This document shows, piece after piece, positions 21,939 through 33,300 of a stretch of 64,000 nucleotides of DNA (position 1 is the stretch's first letter; each line of letters opens with the position of its first letter). Source of the stretch: Neoscytalidium dimidiatum (taxonomy: Eukaryota; Ascomycota; Dothideomycetes; Botryosphaeriales; Botryosphaeriaceae); contig CM074698.1 of the NCBI GenBank assembly GCA_037367355.1, positions 1,116,001-1,180,000 of the forward strand, read 5' to 3'. The notes beneath the pieces were generated by a model. It saw nothing but the letters and a program-made list of their open reading frames with translations. It made no database searches and was not told the origin of the DNA. The translations under genes and the position numbers were made by a program.

Positions 21939-23253
21939 CTAATCCGGCGAGGAGAATCTCGTACTCCAACGACGCGAGTACGAATGCAGAAGATCCGAGG
22001 ACGCTGTTGTACAGGATAGGCCGGCCAATATAGTACTACGAGGAGGTGTCAGTCCGAACTAGGTCACGAGGGCCAAACCATGGCTTCGATAGTTAAGCCA
22101 GCGAGCCGCTTGCTACACATACCTCATATGACGCAGTGGAGTTGAGACTACAAACTGACACTGTTCCATTGTACCCAATAGTCCCGTTTCTGTTGTCCAC
22201 CACGAAGTTGTCAACCATGTATTCGAAGGCCCGAGTTGCCACATGCGTCCACCGTGCGGATCCGCTTCTATTATCCCTCGGTTCATCCTCCAAATAACCT
22301 AGCCGTATTCCTTTGAGTAAGGAATACGTGAACATAGCACTGCCGCTGCTCTCGATGTAGTTTCCCTCACGAGCCGGCTGGTCCAGTACTTGCCACCATG
22401 CACCGCTGTTTTCGTCAACGGCGCTCACGACTGCGGCAGCAAGCTCCTTGAACCGCGCTTGCAGGTGCTGGCGGGCCTGCTCTGCCGTCCGAGGAAGTAA
22501 TTCGAGCGTGTCAACCAGCGCCATTAAGTACCATCCGAGGCTACGGGACCACACATGGGGGCTTCTGCCGGTGACAGGATCTGCCCATACGGCGGTCCTC
22601 GACTCATCATACCCATGGACGAGTAAACCCGACGCGTTGAGCCGACAATGATCCCACAACAGATCTAGCTGAAGACAGATATCGTTTATGACGGTAGACG
22701 TGTTCTCCGCATCATACAGATCAGTATAGAGCGTGTAGAAAGGCGTGAGCGAGTACATCCCGTCCAGATAAGACCAGTTTGGGTACACATAATAAAAGAG
22801 CCCTCCTTCTACATTTCGAAGCTGTAAGTCGATAGATTGACGCAAGGCTTCAAAGGAGTCTCGATACGTCGCGTTGCCGGTTTCTTCAAACAGGAAGATG
22901 AGGTTGTTGCCGGTAGAAAGTCGGTCGAGCGGGTACGCTGTGTTGGCGGTGGAATTGATCACGGTCATGACGACTGAGTCAACGCTTTTCTTGATGTAAT
23001 TTTCAATGTGACTGGCGCACGGATCGAGTGGGTATTGCTGGATTAGTCGCCGGAAGGCCTTTTGCGTGAAGCCTGCTTGGAGCAGCTCGGAACTATCTCC
23101 CTGACCAGTGAGGACACCTTGTCCGCGAGAGATGATGCTACTGGCCATCCAGATGGAGAATCTTGTGCAACGCCCAGTGGCAGCAATTTGCTCGACGAGT
23201 AAGCATGCCGTGACGAGGAGAAAAGACGTGAAGACATGGGCGCGTAACTTCAT
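21939..23253 (-). CDS. secreted GH105/GH88-type unsaturated uronyl hydrolase, 3' end frameshifted
   Basis: Exon 1 is 22123-23253; the second exon runs from 22037 downward (intron 85 nt, GTATGT...CGTAG). A signal peptide spans about 1-25. The six-hairpin hydrolase fold is shown by SIWMASSIISRGQG, D164 in WSYLDGMYSLTPF (the family's general acid) and H213 in LVHGYDESRTAVWADP; HVWSRSLGWYLMALVD and NYIESSGSAMFTYSLLKG are also family signatures. The enzymes remove unsaturated uronic residues left by pectin or rhamnogalacturonan lyases. After the splice, the frame gives YYIGRP and then departs: the expected ILYNSVLGSSAFVLASLEYE sits in another frame after a GGCCGGCCCC run at about 22021-22028, as if 2 nt were inserted. 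As read, the protein ends at 21939 with a non-conserved tail; alternatively it ends at 22093 if the intron is retained. The core domain is complete. Confidence 0.82.
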
Positions 23254-24132
23254 TTTGAACTTCTGGATTGACTGGTGCGAGCAAAGTAGAATAGAAGACG
23301 TAGTTAGGGGCGCCCCTGAGGGCTGATATTATGCTCGTGGTCTTACTAATCGCGGGTTGGATGAGTCGAAGTATCTGCAGATCCGGCAGGGATAGCGACG
23401 TCGTGCAGGTGATTCCGTGCCCTGCGACTCGGCCCGAAGCGATTTAATATTCTTCGGGCGCATGCGATATTATGTCTTCACGGCTTCTTGCAAGCTGGAC
23501 AACAAACATTTGAGATGAGAACTGTGACTTGCCTCCGTACCCCGCATCTGATATGCGCGGAAGTGGTATGACGCAAGCAACCGGCATATTCGGCCTGCTC
23601 GGCATTTTCTGCACCAGCGTAAGCGCTTGACAGCCGACCCGCTTTTCTGGGTTATGCGTATAGCAACAGCAATTTGAGAATTGAATCAGAGCCCAAGTTT
23701 CTTCGATGCACACATACAGCGCAAGGGGCGTCCTTCAAGTCAGGCGCCTTCAACACAGACGAGAACCCCGAGGGCCAGCGCTGTCCATCTCGCCGAGTGT
23801 CTGCTGCTCGACTACATATTTGCCTGCTATCGTGACATTCTCCATTCTGACAGCGCGCATACTATAGTCCACTTCCTTCAGCATGTAATGACCATGCGAC
23901 ATTAGTACATTCCTTGCCGATACCTTTCAGGTAATTCTCGGCTAACTGTGTGATGACACAACCTCTGGGCACTTGCTCACCAGTCTTAGAAATTCAACGG
24001 TCCAGATCTATCATATCTCTGCTTATGGATGCATATATAGTTCCCGTGGGACTACCTGTTTCCTCTACATTCTGTCCTCAGTATCTCAGATAACGTGGTT
24101 AGACCGCTGCAATATCTTACGACCTTTCGGAG
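23254..24132. other. divergent intergenic region
   Basis: 879 bp between the start codons of the GH105 gene (minus) and the HD-domain gene (plus). Both promoters must lie here. I see no coding signal. Confidence 0.45.
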
Positions 24133-24849
24133 ATGTCTTCTACCGGCAAACCCTATGGTTGGAATGCTGTTCCGCGCAACCCCGCTATCGTTTTGCAAGG
24201 GAAAACCAGGCTCGCGGACCCAGCCCCTTTCTCCATCAACGACATCACCTTGCCAGATACAGCAGTTGTGAGGCAGAGTCTAGAGCGAGTCCGGAAGGAG
24301 CTTCGACCGGAGACTCTGAACCACAGCTTTCGTGTGTACTATTACGGCATGTCGATTATCCGTGCCCAATTTCCACACTGGCTATCAGAGGGATGGATCG
24401 ACGAAGAAACGTGGTTGCTGGTGTCTTTGTTCCATGACATCGGTACGGCTCCCGATAACTTACGCAACACCCACATGAGCTTCGACTTTTGGGGCGGTAT
24501 CGAGGCCTTGCGGTCGCTGGAGAAGTTTGGCGCGGAACAGAGCCAGGCTGAGAGTGTTGCCGAGGCCATTCTTCGCCATCAAGACCCCGGTGAGACAGGA
24601 AACATTAGCTGCGTCGGTTTGCTCATTCAGACGGCCACCGAATTCGACAATATGGGCCATTACTCGCAGTTGGTCCATCCCGAAACCATCAAGAACGTTG
24701 TCGAGAAGTATCCAAGGCTTGGATGGAGCGGGTGTTTCTCCAAAACCATTAGGGAAGAGATCGATCTCAAGCCGTGGGCGAATTCGACGAGGATCGATGG
24801 ATTCGCAGACATGGTGGAGAACAATGAGTTGATGAAGCAATACGACTAG
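24133..24849 (+). CDS. cyanamide hydratase-like HD-domain protein
   Basis: Intronless, 238 aa, the usual size of the family. Metal-binding HD residues are visible: H64 (LNHSFRVYYYG), H101-D102 (LFHDIGTA), H149 (AILRHQD) and a final Asp in QTATEFDNMG. The segments FDFWGG and GLLIQTATEFDN are specific to the Zn-dependent cyanamide hydratase/Ddi2-Ddi3 group, which hydrates cyanamide to urea; many fungal paralogues have unknown, probably nitrile- or isonitrile-like substrates. Cytosolic, with no targeting signal. In several fungi related HD proteins sit beside isocyanide or other specialised-metabolite genes, but no such cluster is seen here. Confidence 0.9.
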   Translation: MSSTGKPYGWNAVPRNPAIVLQGKTRLADPAPFSINDITLPDTAVVRQSLERVRKELRPETLNHSFRVYYYGMSIIRAQFPHWLSEGWIDEETWLLVSLFHDIGTAPDNLRNTHMSFDFWGGIEALRSLEKFGAEQSQAESVAEAILRHQDPGETGNISCVGLLIQTATEFDNMGHYSQLVHPETIKNVVEKYPRLGWSGCFSKTIREEIDLKPWANSTRIDGFADMVENNELMKQYD

Positions 24850-25288
24850 GGGATCGCCCTTGTAAACTGGTCTCCGAAAGACATATAAGCCGGTGTTTTC
24901 GTAGCTTGTTTGCCAATGGACATTTTGTTGCATGCAATTCGCCGCTTAGATGCTACTGAGGGATTCTGAAGCAACTGTTCGTGAATTTTCTTGGGTTGAG
25001 AAGTGCAAAAAATCTATATTTCAAGTCCTTGGGCGTAACCTCAGCTAACTAAGCTTAGCTGAACTACTACAGGTAACGTATGCGAAGTTCTGCCCGACTT
25101 ACCCATCGACGAACGAAGGCTCGGACTGCTGGCCAATCATTCATTTCGAAGTGGACCATAGCTGCTAGGTTTCTATTGCGGAAACAATAGCTCCCGTTGT
25201 AGGTCTCATGGGAGAGCTCACATTGCTTTTGTCGCTCACATACCAGGTACTGAAACTTCGCTGTGAAGTCGTCGATAGTGCGATGGTA
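24850..25288. other. intergenic, convergent 3' ends
   Basis: 439 bp between the converging HD-domain and Cwc24 genes. No coding or RNA signal seen. Confidence 0.5.
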
Positions 25289-26266
25289 TCAGTCTTCTTT
25301 TTCCTCGTCATAGACATCCTTTCCTTCTTCCCGGAGCCTCTCTTTCTTCTTATTCTCTCTATCTCGTTTCCTCTCCAAAAGCTTCTTCAGATTCTTAGCC
25401 TCATTGAACCGGCCGCCAGTCCCAGCGCCGCAGGCGGCGCAGCTGGTATTCTTCCTGAATCTTTGCAGTGCGCACTTCTCGCAGAAGTAGTGGCCGCAAT
25501 TGGTTACTATTGGCTGGGTGTATGGCTTTTTGCAGATAATGCAAGCAAATGGGATCCTTTCTAGCATTTTTGCTTCCTCCTCGTTCTCATCCTCGTCGAC
25601 TTTGGAGTCACGATTCGCCGATGCCACGACTGTGCCTGACATTTTCTTGCCCTTTGTGTTGATTTCCCATTCCCTGTCCAGCTTCCAGCCCGCGGCGTAG
25701 TCCTCACGCGCGTGCAAGAACTTGCAAGAGTCGCCGAAGCCGCAAAAGCCTGTTTGCTTGTAGTCTTTGCATACGTCGGGAGCGTAATCAATCTGAGTGA
25801 CCATGCGCACGTTCGTGTTTGTGGCCTTGACCGGACCAACCTTAGGTCCGTCGGGATTCTTCTGAATGAAATTCGAGTAGTTCTTCTGTCCCTTGTAAGT
25901 GCCGCCGGCAGCAACTTCATCGTCAGTCCTGGCCCTTGTCTTTCCCAACAGATTCTTGGCACTCAGAGCGTCGTCGGCATTTTCATCGTACCAGTTGGAT
26001 TGCTTAGTGGCGTCATTGGAATCGGTGATGGTTGCGGAAGTGTCGGCGGAATATTTCGTGGCACCCTCGACTTGATACTTGGACTTTTGGCTGGTTGAGG
26101 ATGCATTGACCACTGCGCCAGTCTTACGTCGCTTGATGCTGCGGCCGTCGTCTCGATCGGAGCCTGAGCCGGAATCTGACGCTGCGGAGGGCGAGCGCGC
26201 CGGCGGAGCGACTTTGCGCGGGTTAGCTTTACCGGAGCGCTTTTTGAATACGACAGGTGCGTCCAT
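25289..26266 (-). CDS. cwc24: pre-mRNA-splicing factor Cwc24 (RNF113 family)
   Basis: Intronless, 325 aa. The disordered N-terminus carries a bipartite basic signal (SIKRRKTG), followed by the conserved NLLGKTRARTDDEVAAGGTYKG segment. A CCCH zinc finger runs from C166 to H185 (CKDYKQTGFCGFGDSCKFLH). A C3HC4 RING spans C242-C279 (CIICKKPYTQPIVTNCGHYF, then CEKCALQRF and CAACG). The C-terminus is a Lys/Glu-rich helix. Cwc24 is a Prp19-associated factor that sits at the 5' splice site in the activated spliceosome before the first step. The domain order and length match yeast and human orthologues, so the call is firm. It is read toward the HD gene and divergently from the terpene synthase. Confidence 0.95.
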   Translation of the reverse strand: MDAPVVFKKRSGKANPRKVAPPARSPSAASDSGSGSDRDDGRSIKRRKTGAVVNASSTSQKSKYQVEGATKYSADTSATITDSNDATKQSNWYDENADDALSAKNLLGKTRARTDDEVAAGGTYKGQKNYSNFIQKNPDGPKVGPVKATNTNVRMVTQIDYAPDVCKDYKQTGFCGFGDSCKFLHAREDYAAGWKLDREWEINTKGKKMSGTVVASANRDSKVDEDENEEEAKMLERIPFACIICKKPYTQPIVTNCGHYFCEKCALQRFRKNTSCAACGAGTGGRFNEAKNLKKLLERKRDRENKKKERLREEGKDVYDEEKED

Positions 26267-27373
26267 GACTGGGTGGGATCTGTTATCTTGGAACGAGTGT
26301 CGGAGAAAGCAGATGCGCGACGTTGGCGCGGGGTTGGTTCACGATGGGAGTATGCAGGCTATGCAGTGCAAGCAAGGCAGCGGCTTGTGCACAGGCCAAG
26401 ATAAACACTTTTGCTTAGTAATGGGAAGGTCCCGGGGTCACCACGCCACCGCCCTACATCCTTCCAGCGCTTTCGCGACATCGGCTCCCCGAGTTGCGTA
26501 AACACCGAATGAGGGCAACACTTCTCCCGCTGACCCTCTATATCTTGCTGCGCTTCCTGAGCTGACATCATATACCCGGAGCCTGTACTACCCCATATCG
26601 GGACCGAAATTATGGCCGCGCGTCCCTGCGAGCTCTATGTACGGTCAGATGGGGAAGGCTCCGAGGCGTACTTAATGCTTTGCCTCCAGCTTTAGTAAGC
26701 GTACGGGACGCCGAATTGAGACCTGTCATGCGAACGGTAATACCAGCAATGCGCATCACAGCCCATTACGCCACCCGTGTCCAGCAGCACTGCCCGCCGC
26801 GCTCTGATGGCAGACGACCTTGGGCAACATGATTCGCCGATTGCCTGGAGGCAGCAGCCGTGTAAAGGGGCCTGGGAGTGCCGCGCCTCTTACGTGGCTC
26901 GTAACTCGCTCGCTACCTGCCTGTGGGTGCCGGTTGTGGTCTAGCAGTTAAAGCTGCGAGATTCTGGCCTCATTCTCCTCTGTTGGAAGGAAGGGCGTTA
27001 CGCTCCACTTGGACTTTTAGGTTACCGCATCGCCGGACAACCATGATGCACGCCATGCGGCATGGTCACGTACAAGGACATATTTCCGGAGGATGATGGT
27101 AAGGGACGGCGTCGTCTGGGCTGGTTCTGTGATCCTGACAGGATGCGTGGGGCCTCGTCCGTATAAATAGGATAAAGAGAGGATAGGTGTATGAATGAAA
27201 GTATAAGTGAAGCAATCCAGCAGCCCGGAACATCAAGAACAACAGAAACAATGTGCACGAAGAGGCCAGCCCACAGCTGCCGTCATGCAATCGGTCAGTT
27301 TGAGCCATTCTCGAACCTTCTGTTCCCCTGTTTCCTCTGCTCCCCTCATCAGATCAACCATGCAGTCAGGGCC
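26267..27373. other. divergent intergenic region
   Basis: 1.1 kb between the Cwc24 and terpene synthase start codons. A tRNA-Glu-like 5' half near 26931-26960 lacks a B box and is rejected. A TATA-like AT stretch (GTATAAATAGG) occurs at about 27161-27171, roughly 205 nt before the terpene synthase ATG. Confidence 0.45.
27161..27171 (+). promoter_or_regulatory. TATA box of the terpene synthase gene
   Basis: The element GTATAAATAGG is a good TATA match, about 205 nt upstream of the ATG at 27374. It would give a leader of about 170 nt. TATA-driven control fits an inducible secondary-metabolism gene. Confidence 0.5.
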
Positions 27374-29160
27374 ATGGAAATCAGCCAAACCAGATTCGTA
27401 GGCCCTCCTACGCCCCAAGAAGTTCGAGGCAGCGTCACCATGGCGACTTTGCCGGATCTCTTTGTTACTTTCATCTCTCCAGAACCGAAGATGAATCCGC
27501 ATTACGAAGACGTTAAAAGGGAGTCTGAAGAATGGATGAAAGACAACCTCTGGAAGGGCCTCAGCGAGCTGGAGATTGAAAGGCGCTGCGCCGCCGATTT
27601 CTGTTTCTTCAGCGCCATCATGTGCCCGGACGTTGGCAGGGATCAACTCCGCACTGTTACAGACTGGATCTTCTGGGTGCGTGTCTAGTTGTGTAACTAC
27701 AAAGTAATCCTTCTAACATGTGCATAGGTATTCGAATTCGACGACCGTGAGTGGCAAGACGAGATGAAAGCTCAGCCGGGCCTGACTATATCTAGAATTC
27801 GACGAGGGCGAGCTCGGCAAGGACCAAGAGAAAGGGAGAACCGAGGTTGCGCAGATGGTGTCTGTACTCGGCGGCGCTGGCGGACACAAAGGGACGTTGA
27901 AAAGGCCTCGGCCGCCGGCAAGGCACTTCTCAAGCTTCCTGGCCGAGAACGCATCAAAGAAACTTGGCGCGACCGTCTCCTCGGCTCCCGCGAATGAGGT
28001 TGGACCACGATCCTGGCGCCAGAGACAGGCCGCAGCCCTTGTGGATGAGACTCCACTACAGTCGCTCTTCCGGTCGGTTTGGGAGAGGGTTGAAAAGGTG
28101 TGTGCTCGCCCTACGAAAGAATTGCCTGTTCTGGAACGATGTAGTAACTCATGCGGAATAATGCAGTCATCGTCTGCTTGTAGGGATTCCCTTGTGCGCA
28201 CATCCAGGTGCCTCAACCACGCTAAGAGATTGACAGCTGTTCGTGAGCGTTACGCCAAGGCGAATGCTCATTTCTGCCATAGCGTCGCAGAGCTTCATGG
28301 CGAGGCGTTCGACGACATGGTCGTCATGGATAACATTCGCCGGTACCTGCAAGTCCGTGCACAGAACATTGGCTTGTACCCACTACTTGCGCTGGAAGAG
28401 TAGGGAAACGTGAGCTGCGGCTATGGACCGAAGCGGTTGACTGACGCGCGCCCAGATATGCATACGGCATCGATCTGCCACGCGAAGTGCTTGAGCACGA
28501 GGCCATTCAGGAGATTGAGCGGCTGGTGGCCGAGATACTGACGTTGTAAGGACGATCATCGACAGCCAATACTCCGCAGCCGTCAACGTTGACGTGAAAC
28601 AGGCAGAACGATATCCTCTCGTATCACCGGGAGCACGTGAGCAAGATCAAGCAAACCTGGGAATCTAATGTCTCGGAAATGACTGACTGATTTCGGGTAG
28701 AGCATCGGGCACAGCCAGAACCTGATCTCCATCCTTCGGCGGCGGCTGGGCCTCACGCAGCAGCAGAGCTATGACAGGGCAGACGAGCTGCTGCACCGCT
28801 GCTACCGGCAGTGGTATGTCGCGCACTCGGAGGTGCCGTGCTGGGGTGAGAAGGTCGACGTGCAGGTGCAGCAGTATCTCAAAGCATGCGTGGATGTGCT
28901 CAAAGCAAATGTCCGATGGAGGTAAGCAGCCGCGGCCATTCCTCTTCCCTGCGCCACGTCCAGGCCGTATACAATACATACAGACGGGGCACGAGCGTTG
29001 CCCGGGCGCCCAGTGCCACGTCGCACACGACGCCACCGCCAACGCCGACCCAGCCGCTGTGCTAATGCTCTGGTGCCAATGCAGCTTCAAGTCGCAGCGC
29101 TACTTCGGCGCAGACGTCGACCGGGTGCGCGAGACACGGCAGGTGGTGCTGGTGCCATAG
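27374..29160 (+). CDS. class I terpene synthase (sesquiterpene/diterpene cyclase)
   Basis: Nine exons: 27374-27676, 27728-27746, 27796-28097, 28167-28179, 28237-28399, 28456-28545, 28603-28636, 28701-28921 and 29085-29160; 406 aa. Exons 2 and 4 are microexons of 19 and 13 nt. All three class I signatures appear only after splicing: the aspartate-rich DDQFDE (residues 106-111, split by an intron), the NSE triad N299/S303/E307 in QNDILSYHRE, and the RY pair R387-Y388 in SFKSQRYFG. The 57-nt intron between exons 4 and 5 is a multiple of three and can be read through; removing it gives the usual spacing from WERVEK to RERYAKA. A 50-residue basic stretch in exon 3 (about 125-180) is unusual and could be one more in-frame intron. 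The enzyme ionises a prenyl diphosphate with Mg2+ to make a cyclic terpene; the product is unpredictable. No prenyltransferase domain is present. Confidence 0.9.
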
Positions 29161-29196
29161 GCGCAGGCGCAGGCGTAGGCGTAGGCGCAGGATCAG
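29161..29196 (+). repeat. hexanucleotide tandem repeat
   Basis: Six units of GCGYAG-type sequence (GCGCAG, GCGCAG, GCGTAG, GCGTAG, GCGCAG, GATCAG) start directly after the terpene synthase stop codon, in its 3' UTR. Confidence 0.75.
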
Positions 29197-29644
29197 GCTC
29201 CTCTCCACCGCGGCGGGTGGGCTGCGCGGGAGCACGGTACATCCGCGCGGAAGACATGCAGGAACACCTCATCCCGCACGGATTCACGCTCCACCCGCAG
29301 CCCTGCGCATGTGAGGGCGCTGCGAGAGGCAGGCGGCGGCGCGGGCGTGGCGACGGGCGGGCGTAGCGGAGTGCGGGCGCGGTCAGGGGAGGCGCAGGCG
29401 GAGAGGGAGTGGGCGACGGCGACGGAGAGCGTGTAAGATATATTGATTTGGATTTAGGGAGGGAGGACGGGCGGAGCGGCGGCTAGGGCAGCGTGCGCGA
29501 AAGGGGATCGATTGAGATCGGCGCAGCTCACGACGGCTGCCCGGGACGAAGCGGCTTCTGGCGTGCGGGCTAGAAGGCTGGAACGTCATGCTCAGCGGCG
29601 CGCGGCCAGCAGGCGTGGGCGGCGGCGAGCAGAGGAGCGCGGGC

Positions 29645-29665
29645 GACGACGACGACGACGACGAC
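29645..29665 (+). repeat. (GAC)7 microsatellite
   Basis: Seven perfect GAC units, then GAT, in GC-rich DNA upstream of the ApsA gene. Confidence 0.85.
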
Positions 29666-30345
29666 GATGCCGACGTGTAGAAAGAAAGCGGACATGCTTG
29701 CAGAATGCGTCACGAATAGATGCTGCGTGCGGCTGCAGGCCAGGAGAGGGTCGCTTGGCCGCGTTGTGAGCTAGGCCCTCCCTCGTGCCCTCCATGGAGC
29801 CATAGCGTCCTCGCCCGCGCCCCCTCTGCTGCTGCTGCTTCTCCTCCTCGCGACTGGCCACTCCTCGACTGCGCGCGCAACCCCGGCGATGCGCAGCTCT
29901 CCACGCCCTTAATCCCCCCTCCAGCGGCAGAGAGACGCGTCGACGCCCCCGTGTCTGTTGACCGCGCCTCCAGCGCCGCTGCCGACGCCCCCGAAGTCTG
30001 CTTGTTATCGTTGTTGTCGACGCGCTCTGCTCCAGTCCCCCAGCGCTGCCAGTCGTCGACCGGCCGCCTGCCGCCTGGCGCAACGACAACCAGACGCTGC
30101 GCGGGGCGCTCCACTCTCCCGCTGTTCTTTTCTTTTCTTTGCTTCCTATTTGCGGCCTGTTATTCCACGGCCACCCACACTCTTTTTTTTCCTTCCCTAC
30201 GAATCTAATAGTTTGAAACAAACAACCGACGCCGCCAACATCCCGCCCCGGTCCCGCCTGCGCAGTCCGCAATCCAGCCGCCGCCAGCGCCCTCACCGAC
30301 CGCGCAAGCCGACCCTGACGCCACGGCCTGCATCCTGCGACGACC

Positions 30346-33300
30346 ATGCCGACCACGGCCGCCTCTCCGCCCAAGGTCGTCGCTGTCGATGTGGACGAGT
30401 CCGACCCCTTCGTTTCTCCTGCCGCCTCCAACAACTCCGACTCGCGCCGCAGGTATGCCGGCTTTGACAACCAGCTGTTCTCCATATACGCCGAGGGCTC
30501 GCCGTCACAGGCAAAGCGTGCTCTAGAGGCCCATTTGGCAGAGACCGAGCGCAGGCTTCAGGAGGCCTCGCAGCTGGGCACCGTACTGGTGCAACAGCGC
30601 AAGGAACTCAGCGACCGCCTGAAGGAAATCTCCCAGCAGCAAGACGCCACCGAGATCGGCCCCGACTTGCGTGCCAAGCTCGTCGAGCTCGAGCGCGAGT
30701 TCAACGAGGTCGGCAAAGATACGGCACGCGCTTTTATTCCCAAGACACGCGTCCCCAGCTACCACCAATCCCTGGATGCCGACGGCAACTCCATCTTCTC
30801 AAGCGAAGCCCAGAACTCCCCTTCCAAGATCAGCGTCCCGTCCTCCAGGAAACAACGGAACCAACAGCCGAACCGCATCCACGACATAAAACTTGCCACA
30901 GAGATCAGCAGCTCTTTGCTCAACCAGGTCAGGGAGCTGCAGGCTGCCCTGGCTGAGAAGGATGAACAGCTCAAGCTGATCAGCTCCGAGCGCTCCCGCT
31001 TGGAGGTCGAAGTGGAAGGGTTGACGCAACGGCTACGCGTTCTGGACGAGAGTGAGCAGCGCTTCAAGGACGAAAATTGGAGCCTGGAAACAAGGATTCA
31101 GGAGCTCACAGCACAGCAAAAGGAGGCCGCTGATAAGGAACATCGCCTGAACCTGAATCTGACGACTGTGAATTTGGAGAAGACCTCGGTCGAGCGCGAG
31201 CTTGAAGATTTGAAGCAAGCTCATGGTAAACTCAACGATGACTATCAAGCGGCCCACAGACAATATGAGGCTGAGATCATGGGCTTGCGGCGAAATGTTA
31301 GTTCCGGTGAGGCCGAACGGAGTGCACTCCAACGTAAAGTCGAAGATCTTGTGTCGCAGAACGAAGAACTCGCCCGCGCTGTAGCCTATCACCGGAGACT
31401 TGAGGAGTCCGGCTCAGGGAGAAACTCGAATGAAGAGGCCGATGATCATGATTCTGACCAGAGTACTCCCGACCACTCGCCACCACCATCCCCGAGCAAA
31501 TTCACTCCCCGCCACAGCCAACTGGAGACCGAGACCCTGAAGAGCTCCCTGCAACACGCCCACCGCATGATTCAAAATCTCAAAAATAACATTCATCGCG
31601 AGAAGACGGAGAAAATGGAACTTCGGAGAGTGCTGCAGGAAACCAGAGATGAGCTCGACATCGCTCGACGTGAAGCCGTAAACGGCGGGGGCGCCTCTGT
31701 GAAGAAGCGACGCCCTAATGAAAAGCAAGAACTATTCAAGAAGCCACCTAGGCCGGATAGGTTGGGCATGGCAAGAGGTTCAAGGGATGAAATCATCGTC
31801 GACGACGGCGAGTGGGAAGACAATGACGAGCACGACGTTCCGGAAACGCCCAGCAGAAGGCCAAAGCCTACGATTGGTGGTGTTGGCCTCAGCCCCTTCA
31901 GCCGTCGCGTAACGTCTGCATCGTTTAACTCGAGCGTTGAAAATTTCCAAACTGCAACCGAAAACTCCGACGCTTTTGAAACGGCCAACGAGCATGATAC
32001 TGCCACGGAAACGGAGGCGTTCCAGACGGGCGTTGAAACTATTGGAGGCTCCAGCACTGAGGAGGACACTGAAACTGAAGTGGGCTCTACGCGCGCACAA
32101 CTTCGTAGCCGTCGCTACTCGCGCCTGAGCCAAGCTCCGGCCGATCATCGTAATTCGTATCGCAGCACGGCGTCCACTTCTGGGGACGAGCTGGATAGTG
32201 AGGCCGACATCAGGACTCCTCAAAGAACTGAACAGCCGCGCTATCGCCTGAAGGTTACGCGTGGAGCCCGTCGTTCTGTACGAAATGCTACTGAGGCACT
32301 CAATGGTAATGCTTCTGATGTTACGAAGTCGCCCTCCGCAAGTTTCATGAGCGATGGCAGCCAAGCTGAGCCTGATGGTGGGAAATCCCTACTGGCTGAG
32401 CTCGGAAACTTCAGCGAGCGTGACAGCGACATGGACCCTGAGAGCGAGCCTGGCACCCCTGGTCGCAGCTCCATTGTCTCGCCTCAGGAATCTCCTGAGC
32501 TCCGCAGAGCGATTGCCGATCGCGCTCTGATCCGCAAGGCCTCGTTGGCCAGGACGCCTATGGTCGACTCTTCTACGAATACGGACCCTTGGAGCCCCCA
32601 GTCTAATCGCTCGATCTCCAGCACCTCCGCTGCTCTTGGTGCCGCAATTGCCGGCGGACTTGGTTTTGGACTTGGCAAGGATCAGGAAGCTCAAGTCGAG
32701 GGCTACAGGGAATCCACACCAGAGCTGGCCCCGTCAGCGATTGAGGAGCCGAGTTTCGACTCCCCAGCGTCCACTGCAGCGTCTACCGGAACCATTTTGG
32801 CGCAGGCTAACACCATCGAGGAAGAACTTGCGGCGAAAACCTCTGCACCGCTAAGCCTATCAGAGGTCAATTCGCAGCAAGTTGAGCCTCTGGAGCCTGC
32901 GTCTGAGCCTGTTGTCCCACAAAATCTCCAGGTGTCCTCCATCTCGTCACTTGCTTCAGAGCCCATCGAGCCTGCCTCCCCCGAGGTGCCATCTCTTGCA
33001 TTCTCTCCCCTTGCTTCTCTACAATCCGACCCGATCGAACCTGCGGTTCCACCTGCACCCAAGCTTACTCTTTCGTCTGTCGCTTCCCTGCAGTCTGAGC
33101 CTATCGAGCCCGAGGCACCAGTCATTCCCGCTCTTGCTATTTCCTCCGTATCTTCCCTGCATTCAGAGGAGCCTGTTGAACCTGAAGCCCCAGTGGCCCC
33201 GAAGCTTGGACTATCATCAGTAGCCTCTTTGCATTCAGAGCCTGTAGAGCCCGAGGCTCCCGTTGCGGCCAGACTTGGACTCTCCTCCGTGTCTACCCTT

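Larger units (their letters stand above)
29161..30345. other. intergenic, GC-rich, upstream of apsA
   Basis: 1.2 kb, strongly GC-rich with two short tandem repeats. Long open frames on both strands (such as 29592-30485) are a by-product of GC content. The last 200 bp, with a CT/T-rich run at 30120-30200, is the likely apsA promoter and leader. Confidence 0.5.

Noticed and set aside
26931..27005. tRNA-Glu-like start (GGTTGTGGTCTAGCAG)
   Set aside because: It has an A-box-like stretch but no B box, no acceptor-stem pairing and no plausible anticodon loop.
28180..28236. read-through of terpene synthase exon 4 as coding
   Set aside because: Retaining it adds 19 residues at a point where family spacing is fixed; GTAGGG, a branch-like CTAAG and GACAG allow its removal.
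30346..30400. apsA as part of a gene cluster with the terpene synthase
   Set aside because: ApsA/Num1 is a universal cell-biology gene; nothing links it to terpene synthesis except proximity.
29592..30485. 297-codon minus frame
   Set aside because: Mirror frame of GC-rich DNA over the apsA promoter and first codons; Arg-rich and without protein-like pattern.
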